Assembly: GCA_015680685.1 (NCBI GenBank)
Contig: MNCI01005798.1
Span: forward strand, 166,051 to 230,050
DNA length: 64,000 nt
Direction of reading: 5' to 3'
Source of the DNA: Gnetum montanum
Taxonomy: Eukaryota > Streptophyta > Gnetopsida > Gnetales > Gnetaceae
A model generated the notes under the pieces. It saw only the letters and a list, made by a program, of their open reading frames with translations. It did not search any database and was not told the origin of the DNA. The position numbers and the translations under genes were made by a program. Positions within the stretch are counted from its first letter, which is position 1. Each line of letters opens with the position of its first letter. This document shows positions 37,066 to 47,444 of this stretch, in pieces.

Positions 37066-37899
37066 TGATGAAGTGTATTTTGTCTAGCTTCGATATCGAA
37101 GCCTTGATATCAAATACCTAATATTGGAAATTAAGAAGCGATGTTGGATATCTAATATTGTGGGATGTGTGCTAGCCTATAAATATAGTGCTTGGATGCA
37201 TAGTTTGGAGTAATCATTTTCCATAATGTAGCAAAGCTCTTGCAGTTTTTCTTCCCTAGAGTTAGAATATTTTCCAAGTGTTTGTAGCAAGATTCATTGA
37301 GTGTACGGATCTTTATTCAAGCATTGTTGTACCTAAGCATGGCAATGTGTGTGATAATAAAAATGAGCTTTCTAATAAACCTTACAACACTTTGGCTAGA
37401 TTAAACATTTTCCTCATGCATTTAATATTTCATGTAATTTTATTTAATTATTTTGAGTAATTAAGCTAAATTAAGCTACATCGAATAGCAATTAGTTAAG
37501 CACATAAGTATGACTACTTTGAGCATTCGCATGACACTTGGTAATCCTAGTAACGCTTAACATTTGGTAACCCAGTAGCATTATACATGTTCAAGATGTG
37601 TACGAAAAGTGGGATCAAATGCTTATGTTAGGATCAGTTAGACATTGGTCAGTTAAATAGATTAAATTAGCAATTAAATTACTTCATTCCTTTCATCCTT
37701 TATTTTAAGCACTCAAAACATAAAACATTAAAATAATAAAATCATACACCTTGATTACACTTAATCATACCTTTGCATATCACAAGTGCAATTATGAAGA
37801 CAACAAATGACTATTAGGGCATGTTCACTTCCTAGAGGCTAGTGAATGCATAGTGATTCATATGGTTGAGCATAGGGGTATTCATCACTCATTAATCAT
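37066..37899 (+). mobile_element. 3' LTR of element A
   Basis: Begins TGATGAAGTG like the 5' LTR; GATATC-like motifs in the first 110 bases; TATAAATATA at 37178-37187; inner end CATAGGGGTATTCATCACTCA. The final CA is eroded (ends ATTAATCAT). Followed directly by GTTGT, the target duplication. Confidence 0.82.
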
Positions 37900-37904
37900 G
37901 TTGT
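37900..37904. repeat. target site duplication of element A, right copy (GTTGT)
   Basis: Same five bases as 16760-16764. Because the LTR end is eroded, the exact register could be off by one base. Confidence 0.6.
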
Positions 37905-38544
37905 TTAGAATTTTAAAGTGCTATACAATATGCTATTACTAGATGGAATTTAGCAATTTACATGGCTTCCCTTGACTAATGAGCATTGAGGCTCTACACA
38001 ATGATATTACAACTCCATGGAATTTCCTAATTTACATAGCTTCATCTTGGTGGATGAGAATTTAGGTTCTATGCAATGATTCTATACCTCTAAGTAGTCA
38101 TATTAGTCTAGCATATGATTATATTACAAGACATTATTATAATAATGATTTATTTTGAAATATTTTTTTTTAGTAAATGGCCATTGCGACTAATAACACA
38201 ACCCTAACTTATCCCCATTAAACAAGAGTATTCTACCACAAGGCAACTCTATTGTTGCCACACTTATAAGTGAAGACATTTTACTATGCTCTTTCAACCT
38301 CTATTTGGGCTTCTTTCATGGGTTACCATTTTAAAACTCCAATAATTAATTTAAAATGCTATATATTAAAAAGTGGAACCATCACATCAAAATAAATATT
38401 TATAAAATAAAAATATCCAATTTAATTAAACCTAGAAACATCATATATGCACATGACCAACTAACCAATAAAATATTGAAGAATTTAAATGGCCTCTTTT
38501 TAGTAATTACACCAAAGCATGAAACTATATGTAGCATTATAATG
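37905..38544. other. no gene seen
   Basis: AT-rich. An imperfect duplication of a 90-100-base stretch is visible at 37925-38090 (TTTAGCAATTTACATGGCTTC against CCTAATTTACATAGCTTCA). No coding frame is supported; the open frame 38356-38556 is Lys/Ile-rich low-complexity. Confidence 0.35.
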
Positions 38545-38645
38545 ATGAGGTGTTAGTTTAGTGGTAAGACTCTTGGTTAGATAAATTCAAGTTATAGGTT
38601 CAAGGATAAAATTTGCAAGTTGCATTGATCTTCAAAGGCCTTTTT
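38545..38645 (+). repeat. tRNA-derived SINE copy 1 (partial)
   Basis: TGTTAGTTTAGTGGTAAGAC at 38551-38570 resembles a pol III A box; 37 bases on, AGGTTCAAGG at 38607-38616 is a B box-like motif. Spacing and order match a tRNA-related SINE head shared with 39231 and 39471. The tail is short or lost. Confidence 0.55.
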
Positions 38646-39230
38646 TATCCTTCAACAAAGAGTAATTTAAAAAATATCTTGTAAATGAAAAGATTAATAC
38701 AAAAAGTACCCTTCATCTAAGAAGTGTGTTCTAAGTATACCTTACCTAATAAGGGATAATTCATTTGCTAAAAACAGATAAAATGTAAAATATAGGAATT
38801 GTTAAAATAAAGTAAAATTAATTTTTATGTGCACTATTCAATTCATATATCTTAAAATTAAAATTCTCCATAAAGTGGTGGGCATCATGGAGAGGATAAG
38901 CTTTCATAGATTTACTACATTAATGTTACATATCTTGAAAAATTAATTAATAATTTCTAATTAATTACATATTCATTAAAATAAACACCTTAAAGAAGGA
39001 GAAAAATAGTTGCATATCATATTGGTTAGGCATGCCAAAAATCACCCTTCAAATGAAAAATGTAACATGCCCTTCAAATTTGACCCTTAGCTATAACATG
39101 GAAAAGATATATTTTTGTGTTTTATGGTACATGGTTGTTGGTAGGTTGGTATTATTTAAAAACTATACTAGAGCATGAAACTCTATACATAAAAATGGTA
39201 TTATTGTGCATCAAAAAAAAGTTTGTGCTA
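38646..39230. other. no gene seen
   Basis: AT-rich, between SINE copies 1 and 2. No frame, RNA gene or clear repeat. Confidence 0.35.
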
Positions 39231-39400
39231 ACAATGAGATGTTAGCCTAGTAGTACAGGTCTTGGCTTGATAACCCTAAGTCATACGTTCAATTCTACTA
39301 GGTAGCATTGAGTTATAAACTTTTATAAATCTTGGGGTGTCCCTAGGTTTCACTTATTTCAAGTTCCAACAACCTTAGTGGTAAGATTCATAGCAGTATG
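39231..39400 (+). repeat. tRNA-derived SINE copy 2
   Basis: GATGTTAGCCTAGTAGTACAG (A box-like) at 39238-39258 and ACGTTCAATTC (B box-like) at 39295-39305, then a body with TTGAGTTATAAAC, CTTGGGGTGT and CACTTATTTCAAGTT. The body is shared with copy 3, so this is one SINE family and not an isolated tRNA gene. No full tRNA cloverleaf is expected or visible. Confidence 0.62.
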
Positions 39401-39470
39401 ATATAAATTTTTTAAAAATCCATAAAAGGAGTTTTAAATTTAGTTAAATAGATCCAAACTGTCTTCATAA

Positions 39471-39660
39471 ACAATGAAACATTAGTCTACTAGTAAGACT
39501 CTTGATTTGAAAACTCCAAGTCATGAGTTCAATTCTAATGGGCAATACTGAGTTATATATCTTGGGGTATATCTATGTTACAATTATTTTGGGTTTCCAC
39601 CACCCCACCCTTCGGTGAAAGGATCTTAGTAAACACATAAGCAACAACAACTAATTGGGA
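39471..39660 (+). repeat. tRNA-derived SINE copy 3
   Basis: AACATTAGTCTACTAGTAAGACTCTTG (A box-like) near 39478-39504, GAGTTCAATTC (B box-like) near 39535-39545, then TACTGAGTTATATATCTTGGGG, a TTACAATTATTTTGGGTTTCC tail and CACCACCCCACCC. It is collinear with copy 2 over about 130 bases. Confidence 0.62.
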
Positions 39661-41477
39661 AACAATCCTCGTTCATGCTTGCTCTTTTAAGGCTACCTTC
39701 AATCTAGTTAGTAAAATGCTTACTTGCTTAATGCTACATTCAATCTAACTAGTAAAAGAGGCATCTTGATACAAACATAGTGCCTTGTTGCAATGCTAGA
39801 TATCTTTTTGAGTTGGTCACCATCACTTATATTTTATATTCTTATTTTATTATTAAGAATATTATATATTGTTATTTTTCAAATTTGGTAGATGGTAGGG
39901 CATTTTAGATGCAGTGTGTTACTGTGAAACATTGACAAAGGCTTGCTAAGGCATTCTCCAACATGCAACATTGTCACCTTGATATTATGGAAAGTGGACA
40001 TGGGTTCCCACATTATGGATAGATATGGAGAAGGGTTTGTAGATGCTAAGGCATTCTAAGGTAAAGTGTGTTGTAAAAAAGGGACAAAGATTTGTTAGGG
40101 TGTTCTTTAGCATTGATGTGTAACATCGTTACCATGATATTGTGGAAACTAGACAAAGGTTTTTATATCAAAGAATAGTTTGGTAGGGGATGGTGAAAAC
40201 CTTGAAATAATTGTAATATAAGGTACACTCTAAAATAAATGCTCCAACTAACACATTATAACTTAACATTGTCCACTAAAATCTAACTTATGACTTAGAG
40301 CTTTTAAAAAATAATATATACGAATTTCATTATATATGAATCATTTAACAGAATCTAAAATTTCAATCCTAAGTATTACACCATGAATATTGCAATTATT
40401 GTTTACTGTCACAGAGAACCAGTTCTTGCTACTGCAGAAGTGGTAGGGCATTTGTAGTGTTTACCCTCCCCGGTTTTACGGACTACGAATAAGATAATAA
40501 ACTGGAATGTTGCAAGAGCTCCTACTCATTCGACCTAGAATTCTGTACAGGAATCACATTGTCGGTCACTTCAGTCATTCAAACGGGCAACACACTCTTC
40601 AAAATTCATTGCAGGAATCATATTGTATCGCAGGTCACTTAAGAGGCCATCCAAACTAGCAAAGCACTCCTCCCAATTCGTTACATGGAGTCGTGTGACT
40701 TTGACGCACATAACACCTCCGTGTCACTCTAGTCACGTAACTCATGTATTAATTACATGAAACGATAAGCTTGTTTATATTATGCGGTGGTTTCATCATA
40801 ATTGAGGGTATCCATGGCATACATACATGTTTATATATGTTTATATGAAAAAAATTCTTGGTATACGTGACAATAGATACAAAATTTGTAAAAGCAAGGA
40901 ATTGAGCGCTCAACCTTACATTTGTTACTATAATTGCATATCACTGTCCTATGCAAATTAGTTGATAGATAAAATACTTTTTGTTTTATTTAAACATGTG
41001 TTCCTTAGTCCCACCCTTGCAAGGGACACACATAAGCATGGTCAAGATGATCATGGAATGTACATGGATTGGTTACATGAAATGACCCATAAATCAATGT
41101 ACGTCGATTTATGTGGTGGATGCATGGTAAATAAGGGTATGCATGCCATACATACATTTACACAGAGTCATGTGACTCTGACTTGCATATTAATTTCTTA
41201 TGAGTTGAAATTCGAAATGATTGCAATATAAGTATGTTTTTAAATTCAAATAAAACTTTATAATAATGAATCTCATGATAAAAAATTCTCTCTAAAGTGA
41301 TAGTTAATTCTTACACCAAATCATTATGAAACAATTGGTAAGATAGCTACAGTATGTCCTCTAGCACCGTCCAACAATGTCAAGGATTTATTACTATTAA
41401 ACAGTTTGTTGGACATGTCTTTTAAGGGCTACAGAGACGTAATGAAGTATGAGCACCGGCACTATTAGTATTTAAAC
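39661..41477. other. no gene; short tandem duplications upstream of the KCS fragment
   Basis: Non-coding. A 51-base step duplicates a CTACMTTCAATCTARYTAGTAAAA stretch near 39691 and 39742. A looser repeat of a CCTTGATATTATGGAAA..GGACA block lies near 39975 and 40132. 40549-40680 is a tandem duplication (separate entry). GAGTCGTGTGACTTTGAC at 40688 recurs as GAGTCATGTGACTCTGAC at 41165. The 89-codon open frame at 40962-41231 is not recognisable. Confidence 0.4.
40549..40680. repeat. tandem duplication, about 65 bp x 2
   Basis: AGGAATCACATTGTCGGTCACTT...AAAATTCATTGC is followed at once by AGGAATCATATTGTATCGCAGGTCACTT...CCAATTCGTTAC. The copies share the same order of short blocks (GGTCACTT, CCAAAC or CAAACG, CACTC) with small indels. 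Confidence 0.6.
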
Positions 41478-41906
41478 ATGCCAAACACCATCGCAGTTCC
41501 ACGGCCAAGGGTAGTGTGTGCCTGCCTTCCAAAGTCCAAACCCAAAATGGACGATCTGTTCACCACGATCGACGTCGAACTGGCGCAAATCGACAACATC
41601 ATCGTCACCATCAGCACTTTCAGCCCAACGTCGTCGTGGATAGCGTGGCTCGTAAACCACTACCGGTTCGGCGAGGACGTAAAGGCCTTCAATCTCTCCG
41701 GCATGGGCTGCGCAGCGAACGTCGTCGCCGTATCCTTGGCCAGCGACCTGCTATCGCTGAGCCCCGAATCTTACACCACCCTCCTCATTGGCAACGACAG
41801 CTGCTCCGTCAATGCCAACTACGCCGGCCGTGAGCATAGCATGATGCTCACGCAGGGCATCTTCTCGGTCGGCGGAAACCCCGTTGTGCTCTCCAACCAC
41901 ATGTAG
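41478..41906 (+). pseudogene. 3-ketoacyl-CoA synthase (FAE1/KCS-type) fragment, still open
   Basis: KCS enzymes of the endoplasmic reticulum condense malonyl-CoA with long acyl-CoA, the first step of very-long-chain fatty acid elongation for waxes, suberin and sphingolipids. The 142 residues cover only the middle of the family (usual length near 500): DDLFTTIDVELAQID, STFSPTSSWIAWLVNHYRF, then EDVKAFNLSGMGCAAN with the active-site Cys at about residue 77, LASDLLSLSPESYTTLLIG, and REHSMMLTQGIFSVGGNPVV ending LSNHM. The N-terminal membrane helices and the C-terminal catalytic His and Asn are absent. It is GC-rich, unlike everything around it, and has no internal stop, so it is either young or constrained. 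A TATTTAAA lies just before the ATG. It could be a truncated gene, a processed fragment or an expressed short paralogue. Confidence 0.82.
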
Positions 41907-42049
41907 TAGGGGAAAGGTTACAGTTACAGTTTGGTCTCTTTAGGGAGTTACAAAGCCTATTAGGTGGTTTGTGTAGCCATGGTTATGTATGTTATGAATT
42001 TCATGTTGATGCTAATGGATAATGTGTCATAATGTGCATAGATGTATTT

Positions 42050-42237
42050 CATGTTGACATGCATGCATATTCCTGTTGTCAACCAATAATTGCGACTCGC
42101 ATATGCTTGCATCTAAAGTAATTTATTAATTTTCAAAATTTAACATGTTGATATGTATGCATATTCATGTTGTCAATCAATGATTGCAACTTGCATATGA
42201 TTGCACCTAAAATAATTTATTAATTTTCAAAATTTAA
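42050..42237. repeat. 94-bp tandem duplication
   Basis: CATGTTGACATGCATGCATATTC... ending AATTTTCAAAATTTAA occupies 42050-42143 and is repeated at 42144-42237 with about a dozen changes. It lies between the KCS fragment and the satellite array. Confidence 0.8.
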
Positions 42238-42246
42238 ATGCGAGAT

Positions 42247-42390
42247 GCTGTGAAGTTGTGCTATTTGTACCCTCTTTTGCACTGGACCTAAACCAAGCTT
42301 TCAATAGGTTTCGTGCCTTTTGTAGGCCAAAATGACAACCATTTTTCATTTGCTGTGATATTTATTATGACTTTCAAATGACACTGTGAC
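42247..42390. repeat. about 125-bp satellite-like repeat, first unit before the LINE
   Basis: One unit recognisable by AAGTTGTGCTATTTGTA, CACTGGACCTAAACCAAGCTTT, GGTTTCGTGCCTTTTGTAGG, CCAAAATGACAACCATTTTT and a GACACTGTGAC end. The array continues after the LINE at 45368, so this is the same tandem array. Confidence 0.72.
42379..42390. repeat. LINE target site duplication, left copy
   Basis: TGACACTGTGAC at 42379-42390 is repeated exactly at 45368-45379. The satellite reads on naturally from the second copy, so these 12 bases are the duplicated target of the LINE. Confidence 0.85.
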
Positions 42391-45367
42391 TTTTGAATAA
42401 CATGAGGCGAATGTCAGTTTTGAATTGTAACAACTTAACTCTGCACTTCAACATGACCCTTTTAATGTTGATCTTCAACAACAGCTAACTTATGTTCACT
42501 CAGTTAAACAAAAATAGGATATGTACTCTGCTAGAAGTGCTCTCATCAAGAGTCATCTCAACTGGTTAAAAATTGAGGGAGAACCCTGTAAAGAGTTCTT
42601 CAAATTTTTAAAGGGTAGAGGTACTTTCCCTACTATAGAACGTTTGGAAGTGAATGGCCAACTTACCTCTGATCCTCGTGTTATAAATGGTTTTCTTGAA
42701 CAACATTTTCAATGCCTCTTTGTCTCCAATGGGTTTGATCAGGATGAGTTTGCTACTAACTCAGATCACCTACCCAGTATTGTCCATAACAATCACAATC
42801 ATCTTCTCGCTCAAGATATCTCTCTTTCTGAAATCAAGGCTGCTGTGTTTAGCCTGGCCAATGATAAAGCCCCTGGTTTTGATGGCATCCCCATTGAGTT
42901 TTTTAAGAATCATTGGGATATTGTGGGTTCAGACCTCTCTTATGTTTTTGCAGAAGCCATAAATCAACAGTTTCTCGGTCCTGAGTTAAATAGAGGTGTC
43001 ATCCGTCTTATTCCTAAAACAGGCGATCCTTCATTGATTGGTAACTGGCGTCCTGTCACTCTCCTTAACTCTGTTTACAAGATTTTGGCTAAATGTCTTG
43101 CTAATAGACTGAAGCTAATTATCCCTTAGATCATTACCCCAATGCAAATAGGCTTTGTTAAGGGTAGGTATATTCTTGATAATGTTGTTGCGGCTTGGGA
43201 AGGTATGCAATGGGCCGAGGACTCCAATCAAAACATTGCTTTGCTTAAGCTTGATTATGCTAAAGCGTATGAAAAAATTGAGTGGAAATTTGTTAGTGCT
43301 TGCCTTCATAAATATGGTTTTCACATTAATTTTATTAAAATGGTGGAGACTCTTTTTGCCGACACCAATGCCCTTGTGGCTACTAACGCTGGCTTAACTA
43401 ATTGCTTCAAGCTTGAGCACTTTGTTAGGCAAGGTTGTCCTCTTGCTCCTTACCTCTTCATTCTTGCTACGGACTTTTTGTGTCATGCTATTCATAAGGA
43501 TAAGGAACAAAATTTGCTTCAAGGTATTTTCATTGATCATAATGTTCCTTCCTTATTGAATATGCATTTTGTTGATGACTCATTCTTTATGATAAAAAAT
43601 GATACTCTTATTGCTGATCGTCTTTTTTATCGCATTGATCAATATTGTAGACTCTCTGGCTCTCAGATTAATTGGTTCAAATCTTCTATATTTTGCAACA
43701 AAGAGGTTCAAGCCTGGGCGTTGTCTAAGTCTTGGCAATTTTTAAGAAAGGATCAAGTTTTTAAGCTTCTTGGCATTCCATTTTCTTTTGGCGGATCATC
43801 CAAAACATTATGGGATGTCACTGTGAAGAAACTTGAACAAAAGCTTATTAAGTGGAAGGAAAAGAAGCTATCTATGGCTGGTAAATTTATTGTCTGCAAG
43901 CATATTCTACAAGCTACCCATGTGTATTACTCTTCTTGTTGGGCTCCTAGCATCTCTGCTTATCGTCGCATTGATCAACTAGTCAAACACTTTCTTTGGA
44001 ATAGTAGCCATACTAAGAAAGGATTTTGTCGAGTTGCTTGGAACATCTGTACTTCTCATAAAGAGGACAGTGGTTTGGGCCTCATTAATTACTACAAACA
44101 GGGCATTGTGTTATGTGCCAAATGGATGGTCAAATGCTTATCTGGCTCTGAACCTTGGAAGCTTATTTTCCTTAAACGCATACAGCTTGGGAAGCCCAAA
44201 GGTAGTAATTATTGGAATAATACTCATTTCCTTAACTGGATTCTTTTTCCCACTGGTATTACCATTTCTGGTTCTGTTGTCATCAAACACATTTGGAAGG
44301 CATGGTGTTATATCAGTCAGTTTTGGAACTTTAACACTATCACTATTTCTTCCTCTACACTTGATAAGCTTTCTCCTTGGTGGATTCCCATTCACAATGA
44401 ACCTTGGGCCATTAAGCGTCCTCGTCTATGTAGCACTTGGGATAAGCTTGGCATCTCCTCCCTCTCCTCTCTTCGCATTCATAATCGTTGGATTACTTGG
44501 ACTGAATGTCACCTTATTTACGGTATTAATGCTGCTCAAAAGTCTACCTTTTGTATGATTTTGGATAGCTTGAACAAAAGCGTTATTATTCAAGACTCCC
44601 TTGGTGGTTTTTTAGATCTTTCTTGGATTTCTAGTCATCAAGTTTTTCCCTATCATTCTAAGATTGTTTACTCTCTTATTAATTCCACTACTAATATTTG
44701 GCCTAAATTCAACCATCTTCGGCAAGTTAATCTTAATGTGCAGGTTTGGAAGCAACGTATTCAGACTATTTGGACTACTCCTACTTCTTCAAAGATTCAA
44801 CATTTTCTGTGGTATCTGATTCACCAAGGTCTTCCTATGGGTGTTTGGTGCTCTCATTTGGGGGTTCCTGACCTGCGATGTCCTATTTGTCACAGGGAAG
44901 ATGCATTTATTCACTATTTTTTCTTGTCCCCTTGCTCATAGCTCTTGGATTTGGTGTGGTAGGTTTTTACAGGGTTTTCGACCAAGCTTGGATGAGGTTC
45001 TTTTTGGTGACACTCCACATCTTCAAGGCTCTTTGATTTATATTTGGTATCGTCTTTGTCCCCTTATTCTCTGTGCTATTTGGAAATTTCGTTGTAATGT
45101 GGTTTTTCAACGTGATTCTCCTACTAATATTCTCTCCTTGTCTATTCAAGGAGACATTGTTCAACAGCTAATGCTACAATTGAGCTCTTGAACTTTTTCT
45201 CTCCTATTTTTCCTAATTTCCTGTAGTTTCTCCTCTTTTGAGGTGAGCTTTTCCCCTTTGGCTGTTAGTGTCTCCTTCTTTGAGACCTCTTCATCTTTTT
45301 TGACCCTCTCTTTTATCCCCTTTGTACTATTTTCTTTTTCCTCTATTAATTAAATTTATTCCCCCCC
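42391..45367 (+). mobile_element. 5'-truncated L1-type LINE inserted in the satellite
   Basis: A non-LTR retrotransposon about 2977 bases long, bounded by the 12-bp duplication TGACACTGTGAC. It begins inside the ORF2 linker: the endonuclease domain is missing, as is common when target-primed reverse transcription stops early. It holds the reverse transcriptase (42521-44000), thumb/connection and a C-terminal zinc-binding (zf-RVT) region (to about 45191), followed by a 175-base 3' UTR rich in TTT/CTC. The 3' end is not a poly(A) tail but AATTAAATTTATT and seven C residues (45361-45367). It is among the best preserved elements in the window and so probably one of the younger insertions. Confidence 0.86.
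42392..45191 (+). pseudogene. LINE ORF2: reverse transcriptase and zinc-binding C-terminus
   Basis: Encodes the enzyme that copies LINE RNA at the target. Domains in order: linker with SARSALIKSHLNWLKIEGEP (42524 on); RT motifs APGFDGIPIEFFKNHW near 42870, RLIPKTGD near 43005 and NWRPVTLLNSVYKILAKCL near 43043; GFVKGRYILDN near 43151; LLKLDYAKAYEKIEW near 43244 (first catalytic Asp kept); RQGCPLAPYLF near 43426; NMHFVDDSFFMI near 43559 with the catalytic Asp pair in FVDD form. The distal part SSKIQHFLWYLIHQGLPMG near 44788 and CPICHREDAFIHYFF near 44880 are the zf-RVT domain. Stops: TAA 42398, TAA 42428, TAG 42515, TAG 43127. A frame change at about 44890-44930 moves the end into the next frame (to 45191). 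43142-44941 is one open run of 599 codons. Confidence 0.9.
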
Positions 45368-46601
45368 TGACACTGTGACATAGTACTACTTGCAACCACT
45401 TTCACTCCACCTAAAGTAAGCTTTCATACCTTCCGGCAAGCTAAAATTTCAACAATTTTTAATCTATTGGATGGTCACTATGACTTCCGGTTGAAACTGT
45501 GAGGTAGTGTTACTTGCATGCCACCTGAAATGTGTTATTGGAAGGTTTCGTGTCTTCTGGTGCGCCAAAATTTCAACCATTTCTAATCTACGGGATGGTC
45601 ATTGTGACATTTGGTTGAAACTGTGAGGCAATACTACACACACTCTACCTAAAACATGTTGCTGGAAGGTTTCATGCCCTCAAGTAGGCCAAAATTACAA
45701 TAATTTTTCATCTTTCAGCTAGTCATTATGTTTTCCGGATTAAACTACAAAGTTGTACTACTTATAGCCTCTTGCACTTTACGTGAACCAGGCTTTTGGT
45801 AGGTTTCATGCTTTTTGGTAGCCAAAATTACAACCATTTTTCATCTACTAGATCATTATTATGACCTCTAGATGTAACTACGAGGTTGTCCTACTTGCAG
45901 CCTCTTAGACTCTAGCTAGAATAGGCTTTCAATAAGTTTTTTGCCTTCAAGTAAGCCAAAATTATAACCACTTTTTATTTATCAGATCTTTATTATGACT
46001 TTCGGATGACACTACAAGATGTTGTTACTTGCAACCACTCACACTCCACTTAAACCAAGCTTTTGAAAAGTTTTGTACCTTCTGGTAGACCATAATTTTA
46101 ACCATTTTTAATTTATCAGATGGTCATTATGACTTTTGGTTGAAATTGCGAGGCAATGCTACTTGCACTTCACCTAAAATATGTTATTGAAAGGTTTTGC
46201 ACCTTCTAGTAAGCTAAAATTTCAACTAGTTTTTATATAATGGATGGTCATTGTGATCTTTGGTTGCAACTATAAGGTAGTGCTACTTGCACTCCACTTG
46301 AACCATGCTACCAGAAGGTTTTGTGCATTTCATTAGGCCAAAATTAATACAAATTTTCATCTTCCAGTTATTCATTATGACTTTTGGTAGGTTTCATGCC
46401 TTCCAATAGGCCAAAATTACAACCATTTTCATCTTCGTAATGGTTATTTTGACTTTTGGGAGAACTTGCAAGGCCATGCTACTTGCAACCTCTAGCACTC
46501 CACATAAACTAGGCTTTTGGTAGGTTTCGTTCCTTCTAGTAGGCTAAAATTACAACCATTTTTTATTAGTCGATAGCTATTATGACTTCTAGATGACACT
46601 G
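45368..46601. repeat. about 125-bp satellite-like tandem array, block 1
   Basis: Roughly ten units of 122-130 bases. Each has the core ACTGTGAGG..GTACTACTTGCA (variable), CACTCCACCTAAA, GGTTTCRTGCCTTCYAGTAGG, CCAAAATTACAACCATTTTTCATCT and then GGTCATTATGACTTYYGG. The marker CATTATGACTT occurs near 45474, 45598, 45720, 45847, 45990, 46122, 46246, 46370, 46443 and 46578. Units differ from each other by about 15-25% by eye, so the array is old. No coding frame and no RNA gene. Confidence 0.8.
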
Positions 46602-47439
46602 TGTAACAACTTGCCCTAGCTAGGGTAGGGTGATGCCTAGGATCAATAGTAATCTTACAATGGAAGCATGATAACTAAAAACCAATGGTGTGTAGAATAC
46701 ATGATATTAAGGAAGGTCAAATTGCATAGAAATTTCATACCAAACCGAAAACTAAATATACATTTCAATTTATAGAACTTCATATCTATACATAAATCAA
46801 AATATGCTTTACTATGCTAAAATACACAAACACAAAAACATCATCATCGTATATATTAGAGTATAGAGAGTTTTATACAAATATACATAGTTCATACTAT
46901 TGTACATGAAAATATACATTAACCAAGCACTGAAGATGTTCCCCTCCTCTACACTCCCTCTCCAATCTCATCTAAGATCTTGTGCCTTTCACTTGTAATT
47001 AAATAAAGTCAGTACACAATTAAGTGGAAAGCCTTTACACTTTCATGATAGATTATCAACAAGTGCTCCATTGAAGGAGAGGAGTGGGGTACAATACAAC
47101 CTATAATAATTATTAGTCTTACGCATGATCAAAACAACACACACACCATCTCACCCATAATGCTAACATAATCATTATCAAAGAGAATAGATGGCTATCA
47201 TATAATCATAGATAAAGCCATGGTTTGACATCATCTATCATATATTCATTACACCATATCACATGCATTTCCACTATCATGCCCATGGCATCATACCTAT
47301 AATATACTATTACAGTTAGTAATCCACACAATCATAATCCAATCATAATACATATTATCCACAATATGACTCACAAATCAATACTATCATATACATAGCC
47401 CATGTGGTCGTTAGCATATCCACACTCAGTGTAGCATAT
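46602..47439. other. left part of a compound insertion in the satellite; no gene
   Basis: The satellite stops abruptly at 46601 and sequence starting TGTAACAACTTGCCCTAGCTAG follows. Its content is A-rich and non-coding, with Cys-poor short frames only. It is interrupted at 47445 by the 3.47-kb TG...CA unit and continues at 50920. TGTAAC at the start resembles an LTR terminus, but no matching right terminus or duplication could be found near 52835. Confidence 0.4.
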
Positions 47440-47444
47440 GAAAC
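47440..47444. repeat. target duplication GAAAC, left copy, of the mTERF-bearing unit
   Basis: GAAAC at 47440-47444 precedes TGTTGGC; GAAAC at 50915-50919 follows GCCAACA. Joining the flanks across the unit leaves one copy of GAAAC and a continuous non-coding sequence. Confidence 0.72.

Larger units (their letters stand above)
16765..37899 (+). mobile_element. Ty3/gypsy element A (Athila/Tat-like), split by two nested insertions
   Basis: A complete but dead LTR retrotransposon: 5' LTR 16765-17630, tRNA-Asp primer site 17632-17649, gag, protease, reverse transcriptase, RNase H, integrase to 23449, non-coding 3' region resuming at 24776-26949, last 75 bases at 36990-37065 with the polypurine tract, and 3' LTR 37066-37899. 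It is interrupted by the fold-back unit at 23455-24770 and by element B at 26950-36989. Removing these leaves about 9.8 kb. The lineage call rests on the protease motif DLGSSVNLI and the VFMDDFSTYG reverse transcriptase motif, both typical of the Athila/Tat branch. Continuity across each gap is shown by comparison with B, which keeps both joints intact. Confidence 0.82.

Noticed and set aside
38551-38625. Possible true tRNA gene
   Set aside because: A- and B-box-like motifs are present but acceptor and anticodon stems do not pair, and two more copies with a shared non-tRNA body lie nearby.
41472-41833. Other frames over the KCS fragment (41472-41660 minus, 41516-41833 plus)
   Set aside because: GC-rich coding DNA opens alternative frames; only 41478-41906 matches KCS.
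44034-44558. 174-codon plus-strand frame and the overlapping minus frame at 44138-44395
   Set aside because: Shadows of the LINE ORF2; the ORF2 frame runs through here without a stop.
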